From Ostrinia nubilalis (taxonomy: Eukaryota; Arthropoda; Insecta; Lepidoptera; Crambidae), in assembly GCF_963855985.1 (NCBI RefSeq), contig NC_087110.1, positions 12,143,001 through 12,207,000 of the forward strand: a stretch of DNA of 64,000 nucleotides, in the 5' to 3' direction. Below, piece by piece: positions 30,728 to 42,935 of this stretch. The notes below the pieces were generated by a model. It ran no database searches. It was not told the origin of the DNA and saw only the letters and a program-made list of their open reading frames with translations. A program made the position numbers and the translations under genes. How positions within the stretch are numbered: the first letter of the stretch is position 1; every line of letters begins with the position of its first letter.

Positions 30728-32759
30728 ACCACGGGTTCATTCCACTTTGTTCACCTGGGTGAAGAAAGTGGAATTTTTAGTGTCCCCATTTCACCTCAGA
30801 ACCATTTCACCCAGGTGAATTGATTCAACTAAAGCGGTCGCCTTTGTTCACTTATAGACTAAGAGCTACTGAACGCCAGACCTACGTTATTTTATAAAGG
30901 CTGAAAGTTTGTCAGCGCATGCTCCCAACATAGCTAAGAACCATGGCCAAACATGAAGTTTGGGTCATGGTGGCTTTGGCAGACAGACGGTACTAAAGGT
31001 GTGTAAAATACCAACTTAATTACGTCAAAGTATAAAGGCTGATTTTTTGATATTTCCTTCAAAATGTTATTAGAAATGACGTCAGTCATTGACAGACACC
31101 TACCATGGTGGCAGACCTTAGCCAGACACCTTAAAGTTCATGAAAATGTAGTCCTACTTACGTCATACTATAAAAGCTGATATTTACATAAAATATTTAA
31201 ACTATCATTTGATGAAAATCCCTCATCAGCCAGACACTTCTGATGGTTCCTTCGCCTTGCCAGACAGCTTTTAGGGTGGCTGAAAGTGCGAACGCGAGGC
31301 ACTATAAATATTGTTTTTTGTACTTTTTCTTAAGTTATTCAAGTATTTGAGTCTGTAAATCATCATCTCATGTTGATGAGCTGATGATGGAAGCTAAGTA
31401 CAACTCCTTAAGGCTTAGGAGTTGGAGGACAATTCCTTAACCAGTATATATATATAAGTATAGTTTCTAAAGTTATTTGGGTGTTTGCATCAGCTAGTCA
31501 TCATCCCATGTTGATGGAAGGTACAACTCCTTAACGCTTAGGAGTTGTAGGATAATTCACGTCATGCTCCCCGGCGGAACTACTTTTGATTTAACTAGTC
31601 TAGTGTGTTTCTAAAATAAATCTTTGAAATGTCTATAAAATTCTAGTCCTATTTAAAAAAAAATATGTCACAGGTTTCGCCGTATTTTGTTATTGAAAGT
31701 GGTTGCGCTGCAGAGTATCCTTCCAGCGAAACCATCACGATATATCTATTACTATGCATAGTATAATCAAATTTATAGTAGCAAATAATACTATAACAAT
31801 TCTATATTGAATTAGGACCCCCAAATCCTCACTAGAATTTATATACGCGGAAAATGTGGTGCCACAAATTTTATCTTCAAAATAGTTGCTAAACGCCTAG
31901 AGTAAAGTTCTTAGCAACATTAGCATTAACATAGGTAATGATAATGTTGCTAAGAACTTTAATCTAGGCAACTTTCAGAGGTGATCACTTTAAAATTAGG
32001 GATTACCTAAGCCTTACGGAGTTGTACTTACCTTCCATCATCAGCTCATCAACATGAGATGATGATTTACAGACTCAAATACTTGAGTAACATAAGAAAA
32101 AGTACAAAAAACAATAATTATAGTGCCTCGCGTTCGCACTTTCAGCCACCCTAAAAGCTGTCTGGCAAGGCGAAGGAACCATCAGAAGTGTCTGGCTGAT
32201 GAGGAAACTTCATCAAATAATAGTTCAAATATTTTATGTAAATATCAGCTTTTATAGTATGACGTAAGTAGGACCACATTTTCATGAACTTTAAGGTGTC
32301 TGGCTAAGGGCTGCCACCATGGTAGGTGTCTGTCAATTGATGACGTCATTACTAATAACATTTTGAAGGAAATATTAAAAAATCAGCCTTTATACTTTGA
32401 CGTAATTAAGTTGGTATTTTACACACCTTTAGTACCGTCTGTCTGCCAAAGCCACCATGACCCAAACTTCATGTTTGGCCATGGTTCTTAGCTATGTTGG
32501 GAGCATGCGCTGCCAAACTTTCAGCATTTACAAAATAACGTAGGTCTGGCGTTCACTAGCTCTTAGTCTATTAGGGATTAATTCACCCAGGTCTTCGCAT
32601 CTGTTCACCTGGGTGAATCAATTGTTAGGTGAAAAAAAGGCGACCGCTTTAGTCGAACCAATTTACCTGGAAAATGAAGCTGGGTAAAATGGTTCCGAGG
32701 TGAAATCAGGACACTAAAAATTCCACTTTCTTCACTAAGGTGAACAAAGTGAAATAATC
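30728..32759. mobile_element. Two-kilobase foldback element, 8-bp target duplication
   Basis: Arms of about 700 bp (about 30735-31432 and 32005-32750) are inverted copies: for example CAAAGCCACCATGACCCAAA on the right pairs with the left arm's TTTGGGTCATGGTGGCTTTG. TGTACCAC stands on both sides (30720-30727 and 32760-32767). An 8-bp duplication suggests hAT-type integration, but termini are imperfect and no transposase was found. The centre repeats the arm's TACAACTCCTTAA word and holds unrelated DNA. Confidence 0.85.
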
Positions 32760-32767
32760 TGTACCAC

Positions 32768-33320
32768 GCACTAAATTTCGTGATCCGAACACTTGTTCTG
32801 TTCAACAGTAGTGTACTACAATCCGTACACCACTTTAGTGCGACTTTGACATTAATTTAAGCATTCTAGCGCTGCATGGTTTAAGTTTGGCTAAATTACT
32901 ACGAATGAGGCAGCTGCGGCGAACTTCAGTTGTAATTCTTTCCAAAATGGAGCAAAAATTTTGCTTAGTTTCTCTATCCATGAAAATCTATGTAAAGTAT
33001 ACTAGAGTCACTAGAGTAGTACTGAGAAAGGTAATTTTCTCATGTAAATAAGCAGAAAATTTTCATTAAAGGAGCTAAGAAAAACTCTTCTGAGAAACCT
33101 CCTCACCCTTGTCAATGCCTGTCAGAATATACCTACTTTCAAGTAAAAATATGCCTAATCTACTCACTGAGGAACTTCGCTTCGTTTCAGTCTTCTTATC
33201 TTATTCGCTGGAAGAAAGGAAATACAAACAAACGTAAATAGATATTTCAGGAGGTTACAGAAATAGAAGAAAATATTTTTATACGAAATCTTTAGTTATT
33301 TATACTTAACTCGAGTTTGT
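32768..33320. other. No gene seen
   Basis: AT-rich; nothing recognised. Confidence 0.35.
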
Positions 33321-33332
33321 ATTTAGCCATGT

Positions 33333-33508
33333 CATCATCATCATTATCATCATTTCAGCCATAGGACGTCCACTGCTGAACATAGGCCTCCCCCAATGCT
33401 TTCCACGTTGATCGATTGGTAGCGGCCTGCGTCCAGCGCTTCCCTGCTACCTTTACGATGTCGTCGGTCCACCTTGTAGGTGGACGTCCCACGCTGCGCC
33501 TTCCGGCC
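33333..33508 (-). mobile_element. RTE LINE 3'-end copy, (ATG)n subfamily, 12-bp duplication
   Basis: ATTTAGCCATGT flanks it (33321-33332 and 33509-33520). Starts with CATCATCATCATT (tail) and TTTCAGCCATAGGACGTCCA. Nearly the same sequence as the copy at 11455-11621 in the other orientation. Confidence 0.92.
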
Positions 33509-33520
33509 ATTTAGCCATGT

Positions 33521-34012
33521 AGTCAAATTGAAAGAAAGAAAGCATGAAACAAACATTTATTTCTAAAGTTTATGTACTTAGTAAATTGCGTTATGCCTTT
33601 TAAAAGTCTACTTGCAAAAATAAAATAAGTTTAATGAGTTTTTTTATGTTTTTTTTTTAATTGTCAGTGTAATCACGTATACCTAACATTATACGTGTAA
33701 ATCGTATTGGCTACCTAAAATTTACCTAAACCCCGGGTAAAAAGTTGCAAACCAGCTAGATTTGACTGTTTGCTTCAGGAGTTAGCGTAAAACCTTCGCT
33801 CTGTTAGAATCACCCTCTACTAGTTCGTTCTCGCTTACATAACTAAGTTACAGTTGTTAAGTGAGTTATCAGAGTCTACATACCTGAGTTAGATCCTAAC
33901 TATTGTTCATTTTGCGGGTAGTTGAGCTTTGAATTTGCAACTGAACTTGGTTGATAGCACCGTTAAATGTGGAACATTTCGGTTGCACTTTTGACAGGCT
34001 TGGAACTTTCTA
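33521..34012. other. No gene seen
   Basis: AT-rich; a T-rich low-complexity patch lies near 33640-33660. Nothing else recognised. Confidence 0.35.
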
Positions 34013-34200
34013 TTAAGGCCGGGTTTCCACCGAGGCGGAGTGTAGCGGAGAAGTGTCGGACCGTCAACATTTTCTATACAATTTGACAGCGGCGGCGGCG
34101 CGGTGCGTAGCGGAGAGACGTGGAAATAATGAAATCTGATTGGTTATTCAAAACACTTTACCGCTCCACTCTGCTTCGCTTTGGTGGAAACCGGGTTTAA
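34013..34200. mobile_element. Hairpin MITE, TTAAGGCCGGGTTTCCACC ends
   Basis: TTAAGGCCGGGTTTCCACC pairs with GGTGGAAACCGGGTTTAA. Interior has GCGGCGGCGGCGCGG. A solo arm of the same family lies at 5060. Confidence 0.8.
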
Positions 34201-35000
34201 ATCCAACTTAATTTTAACATGAAACCGTTTAAAAAAAGTAAAATCTCTCTGTAGATGCGTTGTATTGTTTCTTGCTTTTCTCTTTCGTCGAGGCTTCCAT
34301 TAATTAAAAACAGAAACACAAACTTTAAAAAATCGTGTGCTTTATCTGATTTGTTAAAAATAGATTTAGTAAAATAAAAATACTTATTAAAATTTACGGT
34401 AGGCTTTTAAGAAGCACTTTTTCTCACTTTAATTGATCTCATATGAGACCTACATATCTACTTGCTGAAAAGACGCATTTTCAGTAAATGCCTTGAAATT
34501 TAAGCTTTGTATGATTTTGGGTAATCCTAAATAAATCCGTATGCACCCGTTTCCCCACTCACCCGCGTGATCATATTTCACACACACTTGCCGACGTCCT
34601 GTCGTTCCGGCTAATGGAACTCCGGATGGGTACCGGATCCGGACCGGATTGAAATATTCATTGAAAATGAAAATTTCAGGACGGACTCTTTTTACATGAC
34701 TTAGTCTGCGTTTGACCTTAATCGCACCTGATACGGTATGTATGTATGAGCTGGTATGTTGGGCGAAGTAAATAAATTTAAAAGTTAATACCTAGGTCAT
34801 TATCCTAAGATAAACTATATTAGAACTTTCATGCTACAAGAATGCGTGGTAAATTCAGATTTATTTTCCTGAAACAGTAATTAATATGGGTGACTGAGTT
34901 TGTTGCTGCGTTTCCTTCCAGAACTTGCCTATCTTTACAATGATTGTAGGGAAAAATCTCTGAGACTTATAAAGGCTCCTTAAGAGCAAGTAATCCTACT
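34201..35000. other. No gene seen
   Basis: Contains a CCGGAT-rich patch near 34600-34650; otherwise AT-rich without recognisable features. Confidence 0.3.
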
Positions 35001-35222
35001 TATAATCCTACTTAATATTTAAATGCGAAAGTTTGTGTGGATGTCTGGATGTTTGGATATCTAGATGTTTGTTACTCTTTCACGCAAAAACTGCTGAAAG
35101 GATTTTGTTGAAACTTTACAGCATTATTGTTTATAACCCAGATTAACATACAGGCTATAATTTATGACGATATGTGACAAACTAAATTTCACGCGGGTGA
35201 AGCCGCGGGCAAAAGCTACTAA
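35001..35222 (+). mobile_element. Interspersed repeat ending CGCGGGTGAAGCCGCGGGCA
   Basis: Shares AATGCGAAAGTTTG, tandem GATGTCTGGATGTTTG, AAACTTTACAG, TATTGTTTATAACCCAG and the GC-rich end with 62700-62932 (same strand) and 38163-38366 (opposite). The very conserved 3' half and variable start suggest a non-autonomous retroelement; class not certain. Confidence 0.75.
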
Positions 35223-35250
35223 TTAATAACAAGCAATACTTTGCATTTAA

Positions 35251-35317
35251 GGACCGACGATCTGGTAAAGGTCGCGGGAAGAGCCTGGATGCGGGCAGCG
35301 CAGGACCGTTCATTGTC
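35251..35317 (+). mobile_element. RTE LINE internal 3' fragment
   Basis: GGACCGACGATCTGGTAAAG, GTCGCGGGAAGAGCCTGGAT, GCGGGCAGCGCAGGACCG; identical in layout to codons near 4160-4220. The stop region and tail are absent. Confidence 0.8.
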
Positions 35318-36704
35318 GTCTAACTCTAAACAAATAAAGACATCTCTTCAGCGACCATGACTTGTGCAACCGAGTCGAAACGTCGGGAAAGGTTTCACCT
35401 TTTTAAAAGTTTTGTTTTTGTGTTGCCAAATCCCGTAATAGTGAGAATTTAGTCAAAAATGCACTATGAAAGTTTAAAAATACTAAATAAAACATTTTTA
35501 ATTTGGATTTTGACCAAATTCGCGATTTCAGTTCGTTTGTGATTACAACTCGAGCAACGGTGCCAAACTTGCTACTTTCAGATGTTATTGCTATGGCACG
35601 GGCTTTGGTCTTATTGCGTGGATTCCTGTTTAATGTGTGTGTGAAGGAATGGTGTATGCGAGGTGAATGGGTGCTCGGATGACGCTATCGAAAGGGAGCT
35701 AGTAGAATCTTTCAATATAAACTGGATGGATATTTTACAAGTTCTTAATTCCAGTTAGTTTAGGCTTTAAAATAAACTGCCTTGTTTGTTTTTAAGCCTA
35801 AACTCTTGTGATCTTTATTACGCACGGCGACAAGAAGATAGATGACCAAACTCCGTCACACCTAGCCAATAAAGATGTCGACTTGGTCATTCATATTGTA
35901 CCACCTGTAAAAGTTGTGGTTTTCTTGATTCTGTCAGATTGTAGAGTGGCTAGATGTACGAGTGTATACTCACTTATTCTCTGACATTGCTCACTGATTG
36001 AGTTGGAATAAAGAGATTATCTCTGGCCCTGAGTTTGTTTGGACTTGAAATATATTTCACATACAAAAATAGTAAGAAAGATAAAAGCATAAAATAATGA
36101 ATTGCTCAAATCGAAATACGAATAACAAGTCAAGTTTCAGAACCCCAAAATATTACAAAAGAGCGTCCGCAACGTCAACAGTATTACGTACCTACCCACA
36201 ACATCTACCTATAGCATCTCCTTTGTTAGTTTAGTTTGTGTTCACCTGTTTTCTTTCCATTAGCAGATTGCGTGGAATACAGAAATACAATAACATCGAT
36301 GCTTTGTACGATTCCCACACTAATACAATATACAATGTTTCATAAACTTTATTGGTTAATACATAGAGCTAACCCGTTGTGGTCTGTATTCGCTCTGCAT
36401 TAATTTATTATACCTAGGTTACATAAGAATACATTACAATGACAAGTTGTTCTTGTTACAAAGTGAATTCTTTTCCGTTCAAAAGTTTAGTCTCTATTAC
36501 GCGTTATTTGTTTATTACCTTGATCTTTTTAGAAAAAAAAAAAGGCTTTACTAACTAGACTTATGTTTTTGATAGTAATTTTCCTCTAATATTAAAATTA
36601 TATGCAGTGTATTTTGTTATTCGAAGTTATTTCGGTCCATATAGCAATTTCCAAATTAACACTGTCATGACAGTTGCTTTATTTAGGTCCACTGGTGTAA
36701 TAAC
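35318..36704. other. No gene seen
   Basis: GAGTCGAAACGTCGGGAAAG at about 35371-35390 is repeat-like; otherwise unremarkable AT-rich DNA. Confidence 0.3.
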
Positions 36705-36705
36705 G

Positions 36706-36852
36706 TCGGTCGTTCGTTCGTTCGTTTCAGCCAAATGACGTCCACTGCAGCTGGACAAAGGCCTCCGCCAAGGATTTTCCACAACTTCCGATCCTGCATC
36801 GCCCGCATCCAGGCACCTCCCGCGACCCTCATCAAATGGTCGGTCCACTAGT
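36706..36852 (-). mobile_element. RTE LINE 3'-end copy, antisense
   Basis: Starts with the complement of the AACG tail (CGTTCGTTCGTTCGTTTC), then AGCCAAATGACGTCCACTGC, ending at the complement of the RWTDD codons (GGTCGGTCCACTAG). Confidence 0.85.
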
Positions 36853-37509
36853 TTAAAATGGCATAGTACAGTGGAAAACAATGTTGTTTAACTTAAAGCT
36901 TAAAGTACAGAAATCGACTCTACCAAAACTCAAACTCATTCGACCGATCCGAGTACGATCCCAAACTTAAACTTAAGCTTAACCCTCTAGGTGTTGTGCC
37001 CTACTGTTGACTCAGTTCGTTAGTAGACAAGCGATCGGGGACAATTAGTTAATGGCGTCTATTGTCACTGTATTGGAACTTGCAATTGAATGTTCCTGAA
37101 AAGATGTAATGGATCATTTCACGCCTGTAAATCGCTATAAACTTGGTCTCTTCATCTCAGGGTTTCCAGTAGCCAATTACTAAATAATAAATTCTAAGTT
37201 GTCTTTTGTATAGGTATTTTATTCTGTAACAACACAATATTGACAAAATTGAGCTTTCGAGCGGGATTACTTCCTTAACAATAGGCATATTATTAAGTGA
37301 GAGCACTAAAAATTGAACATGTTCTATCTTAAATAGCTTTATCTTTGCAAAAATAAATTACTTTTACACAATAAGGTCGAGTTGCATCATCTTAACTGTG
37401 CCCGTAACTACTGTAAAACTTTAGCCGGTGGTTTTGTATGGAGTTTGACAGAATTTTGACGTTTGTTATAATTATAGTAAGATTGTGCAACCCAGGGTTA
37501 AACTAATGT
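36853..37509. other. No gene seen
   Basis: AT-rich, nothing recognised. Confidence 0.3.
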
Positions 37510-37518
37510 ACCTATGAG

Positions 37519-37713
37519 GAAAGTTCTTGAGTGGAGACCACGAGCCGGAAGACGTAGCGTGGGCAGGCCTCCCACTAGGTGGACCGACGATCTGGTGAAG
37601 GTCGCGTGCGGTGCGTGGATGCGAGCGGCGCAGGACCGGTCTTTGTGGAAGTCCTTGAGGGAGGCCTTTGTCCAGCAGTGGACTTCTTTCGGCTGAAACG
37701 AACGAACGAACGA
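37519..37713 (+). mobile_element. Young RTE LINE 3'-end copy, 9-bp duplication
   Basis: ACCTATGAG flanks it (37510-37518 and 37714-37722). The 195 nt match the last 60 codons, stop and AACG tail of the full-length element at 1122-4296 with only scattered differences, so both belong to one recently active subfamily. Confidence 0.93.
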
Positions 37714-37974
37714 ACCTATGAGTAGTTTTCCCTTTACGTAACGTGCCAACTGCAGATTGCACCGCAGCGCATCGAGTTGCATCGATATTGGATACGGATC
37801 ACTTTCGCTTGCCGGGATCATCGCGTAATAGGGGAGAAGGGGCACTTTAGTATGGGGGCTTTTTGTAGATTGGTGAACAGAGCTCAAAGAGTTCTAAATT
37901 CTAAAAAATCGATATAAACTCAGGAATAGATTGAAGCATTCTAGATTTTTATTTAAGCGTCACTGGAAAAAACA

Positions 37975-38060
37975 CGCTTAATTTAATAATGCCTGTAAGC
38001 GCCTATTCACTCTCGCCTTGAAAAGGCCCGGATTATAGTGTTCAGGAAAGACTGCACCAA
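37975..38060 (+). repeat. Interspersed repeat (CTATTCACTCTCGCCTTGAA family)
   Basis: GCCTGTAAGCGCCTATTCAC, CCTTGAAAAGGCCCGGATTA; related to 42644-42790 and 43775-43870. Probably the 3' part of an unidentified LINE. Confidence 0.55.
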
Positions 38061-38162
38061 GTTCCAGTCCTTAGCTGTTCACATCATAAAAGAGTTATCG
38101 AAACGCTTAGTGCGATAATGTAAAAAAGTTGCCCCTTCGACTTTTAGTCTGCTGTATTAGTA

Positions 38163-38366
38163 ACTAGCTTTTGCCCGCGGCTTCACCCGCGTGAAATTTA
38201 GAGTCACAGATCGGCTTAAATTGTAGCCTATGTGTTAATCTGGGTTACAAACAATAATACTGTAAAGTTTCAATAATATCCGTTCAGTAGTTTTTGCCTG
38301 AAAGAGTAACAAACATCCAGACACCCAGACATCAAAACTTTCGCATTTATAATATTAGTAGGTCAA
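38163..38366 (-). mobile_element. Interspersed repeat, antisense CGCGGGTGAAGCC family
   Basis: CTAGCTTTTGCCCGCGGCTT, CACCCGCGTGAAATTTA, then AAACAATAATACTGTAAAGT. The opposite orientation of 35001-35222. Confidence 0.75.
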
Positions 38367-40053
38367 CCAAAGGGGATAGTAAGATGGATAGTGTCGCAAC
38401 AATAAGATATACATATAATAATAATGTCAAGATATAACCGATAAATAACTAAGTAATTATTTCATAGAAAAAGGCCCAATGACATCACAAAGTCTGGCCT
38501 TGACTAAGCTCCCATTGGCAGCCGTTCGCTATTACAAACGTAAAGGAATTTAAATACCCTCGTAAACTCGGAACGGCTCTGATTATGACGCTTTATAGGT
38601 TTTCCTTTTGATGCGCTGATTCATTGCCCCATTCTCCTTTGTATAATTTTAGATTTTTTTCTGCTAAATTAATGAATGATTAGAGCACAATTATTCGCCT
38701 TATTCTCCTTCGTATAATTTGTTTATTTATTTTATTTTTCTTTATTCAGAAAACCACATTCTTTGTAATCTTACTAATATGAATATGACTTTTTGAAGAT
38801 TTTCTTTATATGCTTATTGCGTTTTAGTTAGGGAATATTATATTGAAGTAGAGTCTCTGCAAAATTCACTTAGCATTTTCATACTCCGTATTTAGTAACG
38901 GTTTCATGTTCTGAGATGGTAAAAGTGAACTGCATGAAATGGATTTAAGTGGCCTTGCCAAGAACTCCATGGAACGTGGCCAAGGGACAACGTTATGGGT
39001 CTGTTCAATAGTGTTGAGAAGATTTAGGGCGTCTATCGATAATATAGCGGTCTATCTATCAAGCAGAAAAGAATAAATAAACAAACCGTGACATGATGTG
39101 GGAACTTAGACTTAGTGTTGCAATGTTATTTTGTATACAAATGTTATGTAATTTATTAATGTTAAAGACGAGAAAATTGTTTATTTAGGCTTGTTCTGTT
39201 TGAAAAAGCACACTTAACTTAGCATCTCAGAAGTTAGGTACTTAGCAAAATTAGTTCGTTTTCTAAAATACACAATGGAGTTTATTTTGGCCATGGCTTA
39301 AACCACTCGGATAAAAAAAAACTAGGAATAACAACTTATAAAAATTAACGAGAAAAAAAAATTGGTAATGAACAAAGATCGTTTCACTCCCGTGAGTTTT
39401 CACGGGTGAGTTTTCACTTCTACAAGGACAGAATATTCACATCAATTTTGTCGACAATATAATGTTCAACATATTTATCGATACCACCTACGTACGATAT
39501 CGATACTCAATGGTGTTCCAGATATAAACGGGAGACATTAGTCAGGAGTTGAGACAAGAAGATATCGATGGGGCCAATTTATGTCGATCGGCGTTGCCCG
39601 AACATTCTGCGGACGCTCTGGGCAAATTACTTTGTTTTGGCATTGCCGACAAACAAATGAATTACTAGTGGAGCATTTGCCGTCATGAATAATAGCCTAT
39701 AGTTTATAAAAACCCAAAAATGGGTTATGAGTCCTCGAATAGACAGCAACTTTCGATTTTAATAGGGAAAAAATGGCCAAAATGCAAATTGTAAGATGTG
39801 AATAAAAAGATAAAGATTCTTCTTGTTATTTAATTTACATAGAATGCAGAAATAGATTTTTTTTCTTTACTTGACATGTTTAATTCATACCTTTTTTACC
39901 AGGAAGGTCAGTTTTTTACCTACTTACTCGTCCCTAGTCTAAAGATAGAACCTACATTCAGTAATATACAACGGCGATGGCAATTGGCGTCATGTACAAC
40001 CGAGTAGGTGAAGCAGGAATAGGTTCATGGAAATATGGGCAAAAACTTGCCAA
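38367..40053. other. No gene seen
   Basis: AT-rich. The TCACTCCCGTGAGTTTTCAC GGGTGAG patch near 39390 is a small local repeat. No coding blocks recognised. Confidence 0.3.
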
Positions 40054-40146
40054 AAGTAGCCAAAAAGTTCGCAACACGTCTTTGTAACAATTGGAATTAG
40101 GTTGTGTTTTCAACTTTTTGACCACTTTGTGTGTCACGAATTCACG
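40054..40146. mobile_element. Unoccupied relative of the 30376 TIR element
   Basis: AAGTAGCCAAAAAGTTCGCA, ACACGTC, then TTGACCACTTTGTGTGTCAC. It reads straight through ACAATTGG where the 30376 copy has the nested MITE. Confidence 0.7.
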
Positions 40147-40467
40147 CTAACTACCCCCATAGCTGATCCGTAGTCATCAAGCGAGGGTGTTTCAGTGCAG
40201 GTGGTTGGTAATTAGCTGACGAGCTCTAATGACACGAAAAGGGCGAGGTTTCAAATTATAGCACATTATAGTAATTAGCAGTTTCAAAACAAGCCAAGCA
40301 ATAATTAGGATAATGGTAATAAGGTATATACTTTGTTTTTTAAGTAGAACAAGTTGTTGTGCGTGTGGTTACGGCAGAGTAGAATGGCACCACCCCCACT
40401 CTTCCAGTGGATGTCGTAAGAGGTGATCAGGGGAAACAATATGCAAAGAAGGGTTAGGGAGGCCTGC

Positions 40468-40768
40468 TTAAAGGCTGATTTACACTTTGATTAGTGTGAG
40501 TGCAGGTGATTAGTGACTAGGTGTGGACAGCATCTGATTAGTGCAAGTGATTAGTTGGCTGTGTAGTAAAGTGAATAGAAGCGTGTTCTATTTTTTTGCG
40601 AGTAGCCTCGTCCCGCGCGCTCTCCCTTCTCCCGCACTCGCAGCGTGCCTGCCACTAAACACGTCTGGACAGACTCGCAGTCATTGAATTGGACACTACT
40701 CACACTTCACACCTGCACTTGCAGTACTCACTTGCACTCACACTAATCAAAGTGTAAATCAGCCTTAA
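40468..40768. mobile_element. Hairpin MITE, TTAAAGGCTGATTTACACTT ends
   Basis: TTAAAGGCTGATTTACACTT TGATTAGTGTGAG pairs with its complement at 40735-40768. The interior has GTGATTAGTG subrepeats on the left and ACTTGCACTCAC subrepeats on the right. Confidence 0.88.
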
Positions 40769-41020
40769 CCCTTCTGGTCAGCATGGTTTTCTGTAGGCCA
40801 TGCCTATAGAAAGCAAGAGAAGTACTCCTGCAGAATAGACTAGTGACTATAGACACTACAGACTAGTGAGAATAGTGACTGAGTTTCTTGCGCTGGTTTT
40901 TCTCATCTCTGGTCCACTTATTGTCCCGAAGCAGTGGCAGGGTTAATACGGGGACGTGTAAAAGTGCATTTGCAAAAATAAATGACTTTTGTGAGTTTTC
41001 ATGAGTTTTTTAACTAAGTG

Positions 41021-41169
41021 ATCTGAGATGGCATTGTGTAAAGCAATCGTAATCATTTGACAGTTTATAACATACGATAAAGTGAGTTAAACAAAGCGTT
41101 TGACAGAATAATGGTACGTTATGAACTGTCAAATAATTACGATTGCTTCACACAATTCCACCTCTGATT
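41021..41169. mobile_element. Hairpin MITE, AGCAATCGTAATCATTTGAC arms
   Basis: AGCAATCGTAATCATTTGAC pairs with GTCAAATAATTACGATTGCT (one mismatch); outer arms ATCTGAGATGGCATTGTGT and ACACAATTCCACCTCTGAT also pair. Confidence 0.8.
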
Positions 41170-41266
41170 ATGCTGATGAAACTGCGTTACTTATTGCGTG
41201 TGAATTCACATTTATAAATTACTTCCGAGTTACACTTATAATGATCGTGTATTGCGTCGAAAAGAC

Positions 41267-41417
41267 TAACGCCCGTATTCACAAATATTACTATGAGGTC
41301 TCACAGTGCGCGTGGACGCACAGGGTGACACACGAACCAATCACAGAGCTCTATTCAACGCTGTGCGTTCGATTTGCTGCTTCACTTAAGTAAGCATCGT
41401 TTGTGAATACGGGTGTA
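41267..41417. mobile_element. CCCGTATTCACAAA MITE, full copy
   Basis: ACGCCCGTATTCACAAA and TTTGTGAATACGGGTGT ends; 151 bp. An ORF through it (41121-41393) is incidental. Confidence 0.85.
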
Positions 41418-41426
41418 AAACTAACA

Positions 41427-41572
41427 CTAAGGGTGGATTCGACCAAACAAGAGTAAATATTAATCTCAGAATAAACTTGTCATTTTGACATATTTCCCAT
41501 ACTGGAACTGTCAATGAGCGAGTTATACCAGGAGTTATTCTCGGATAAAAGTTTGATCAAATTGGGCCTTAA
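41427..41572. mobile_element. GGGTGGATTCGACCAAA MITE, copy
   Basis: AAGGGTGGATTCGACCAAAC with TTTGATCAAATTGGGCCTT at the other end, and the family centre TAAACTTGTCATTTTGACAT, ACTGTCAATGAG. Lies 9 nt after the preceding MITE. Confidence 0.8.
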
Positions 41573-41738
41573 AGTGCTAAATACCCTCGGACAGGAAGAG
41601 TGTTTGCCTCATTCGTATTCCATTCGAGTGTCTCTGGTGCTAGATCAGTGCAGTGAATAGAGGTCGAACAGTATTGGGTGGTTGGTTGGAAATATCTGTG
41701 GCTTGTGTTTTTTAAAGTACTTTTATTCCTTTAGTAGT

Positions 41739-41881
41739 ATAATGGGGATTTCTCAAAACGCGGATATCTCATAATGTGGATTTCATTTAGCTCCCTTTTT
41801 TGAGAAATCCCCGTTTTGTGAACTACACATTTTGAGATATCCCCATTTTGACAAGTCCACTTTTAAAGAAATCCCCACAAT
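41739..41881. mobile_element. Palindromic MITE with GGGGATTTCTCAAAA words
   Basis: ATGGGGATTTCTCAAAACGC, TTGAGAAATCCCCGTTTTG, GAGATATCCCCATTTTG and AAGAAATCCCCAC form several interleaved inverted and direct repeats. Confidence 0.65.
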
Positions 41882-42643
41882 GCTCCAAAAGAGTTTTATT
41901 TTACAATATTTCTTTCAGTTAAATACTCGTAAAGCTGTTGTCGCCTTTTCATTTAAATTCCATTTAAGTGGTAGAGAATTTTGCTCATTTGATCATACTT
42001 ACCATGAGTTTACTACAGCTTAGGTGTCTTACATTTAAATATTATTCTTCGGCTAGTCTGCAGGACACAGTCACACAGCTTCCTTTTATCTTTGATTCTC
42101 AATTCCTTAAAACAAAAATCGATTGCCTCAGATGGGAATTGAACTCGAAACTTTTTTGATCCTTCAGTTAATCACTGAATCCAATACGGCGTCTACCAAG
42201 GAAGTTGTCTGCGTTGTTTACCAACAAACCTTCTCAAATTAACTGGGGTTAAAGTTGATCGGCAACTTGGCAATTTGCGTGCTTTAAGCTGCCTTTGAGA
42301 GGCGTCCGGAGGTTAACTTATAATTAGATACCTTTGAGCCTGAGCTTTTTATACTGAGCACTACTTTTGCCATACAGCGGGTAACAGAACTTGAGGAATA
42401 TTTGAAATTATAATATTTTCATAGAATCGAGATTAAAATTTGTCTTTAATTCCTTTTGTAGTCCTTTGTTTAATTATTATTTTGTGCAAAAACATTTCGA
42501 TTAATAGGTTGAATTTTACTGAAATTTTAAACCTAATCATGCAACTTCCTTATAGTAAATTCAAAGTATTTTTTGAACTTAAGGTTTTGGTAAGTCATTA
42601 GTTGTGGATAGAGTCAGCATAAGAATGGCAATTTTTATTGCAT
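41882..42643. other. No gene; one SINE-like B box
   Basis: GATGGGAATTGAACTCGAAAC at about 42131 is an antisense B-box-like word. Two short ORFs (41832-42023, 41968-42159) have no features. Confidence 0.35.
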
Positions 42644-42790
42644 GACAAGGCAGTTATTTGACCACAATTGCACCTAATGTTAAGTAGGATGGAGTCTAGG
42701 ATGGTGCATGTCTGCCCTGTAAGTGCCTAATGCCTATTCACTCTCGCCTTGAAAAGACCCGGATTATAGTCTTCGGGAAAGACAACTGCA
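42644..42790 (+). repeat. Interspersed repeat (TTTGACCACAATTGCACCTA family)
   Basis: AGGCAGTTATTTGACCACAA through CCTATTCACTCTCGCCTTGA and CCGGATTATAGTCTTCGGG. Longest of three copies in the window. Confidence 0.65.
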
Positions 42791-42833
42791 GGCCATCACC
42801 ATCTTTACACAAAACTTTCTTAAAAGTAAAGGT

Positions 42834-42935
42834 CATCATCATCATCATTATTTCAGCCACAGGACGTCCACTGTTGAACATAGGCCTCCCCCAATGACTT
42901 CCACATCGCACGGTTGGTAGCGGCCTGCATCAAAT
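42834..42935 (-). mobile_element. RTE LINE 3'-end copy, antisense, (ATG)n subfamily
   Basis: TAAAGGT flanks it (42827-42833 and 42936-42942). CATCATCATCATCATTATTT, then CAGCCACAGGACGTCCACTG. Confidence 0.85.
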
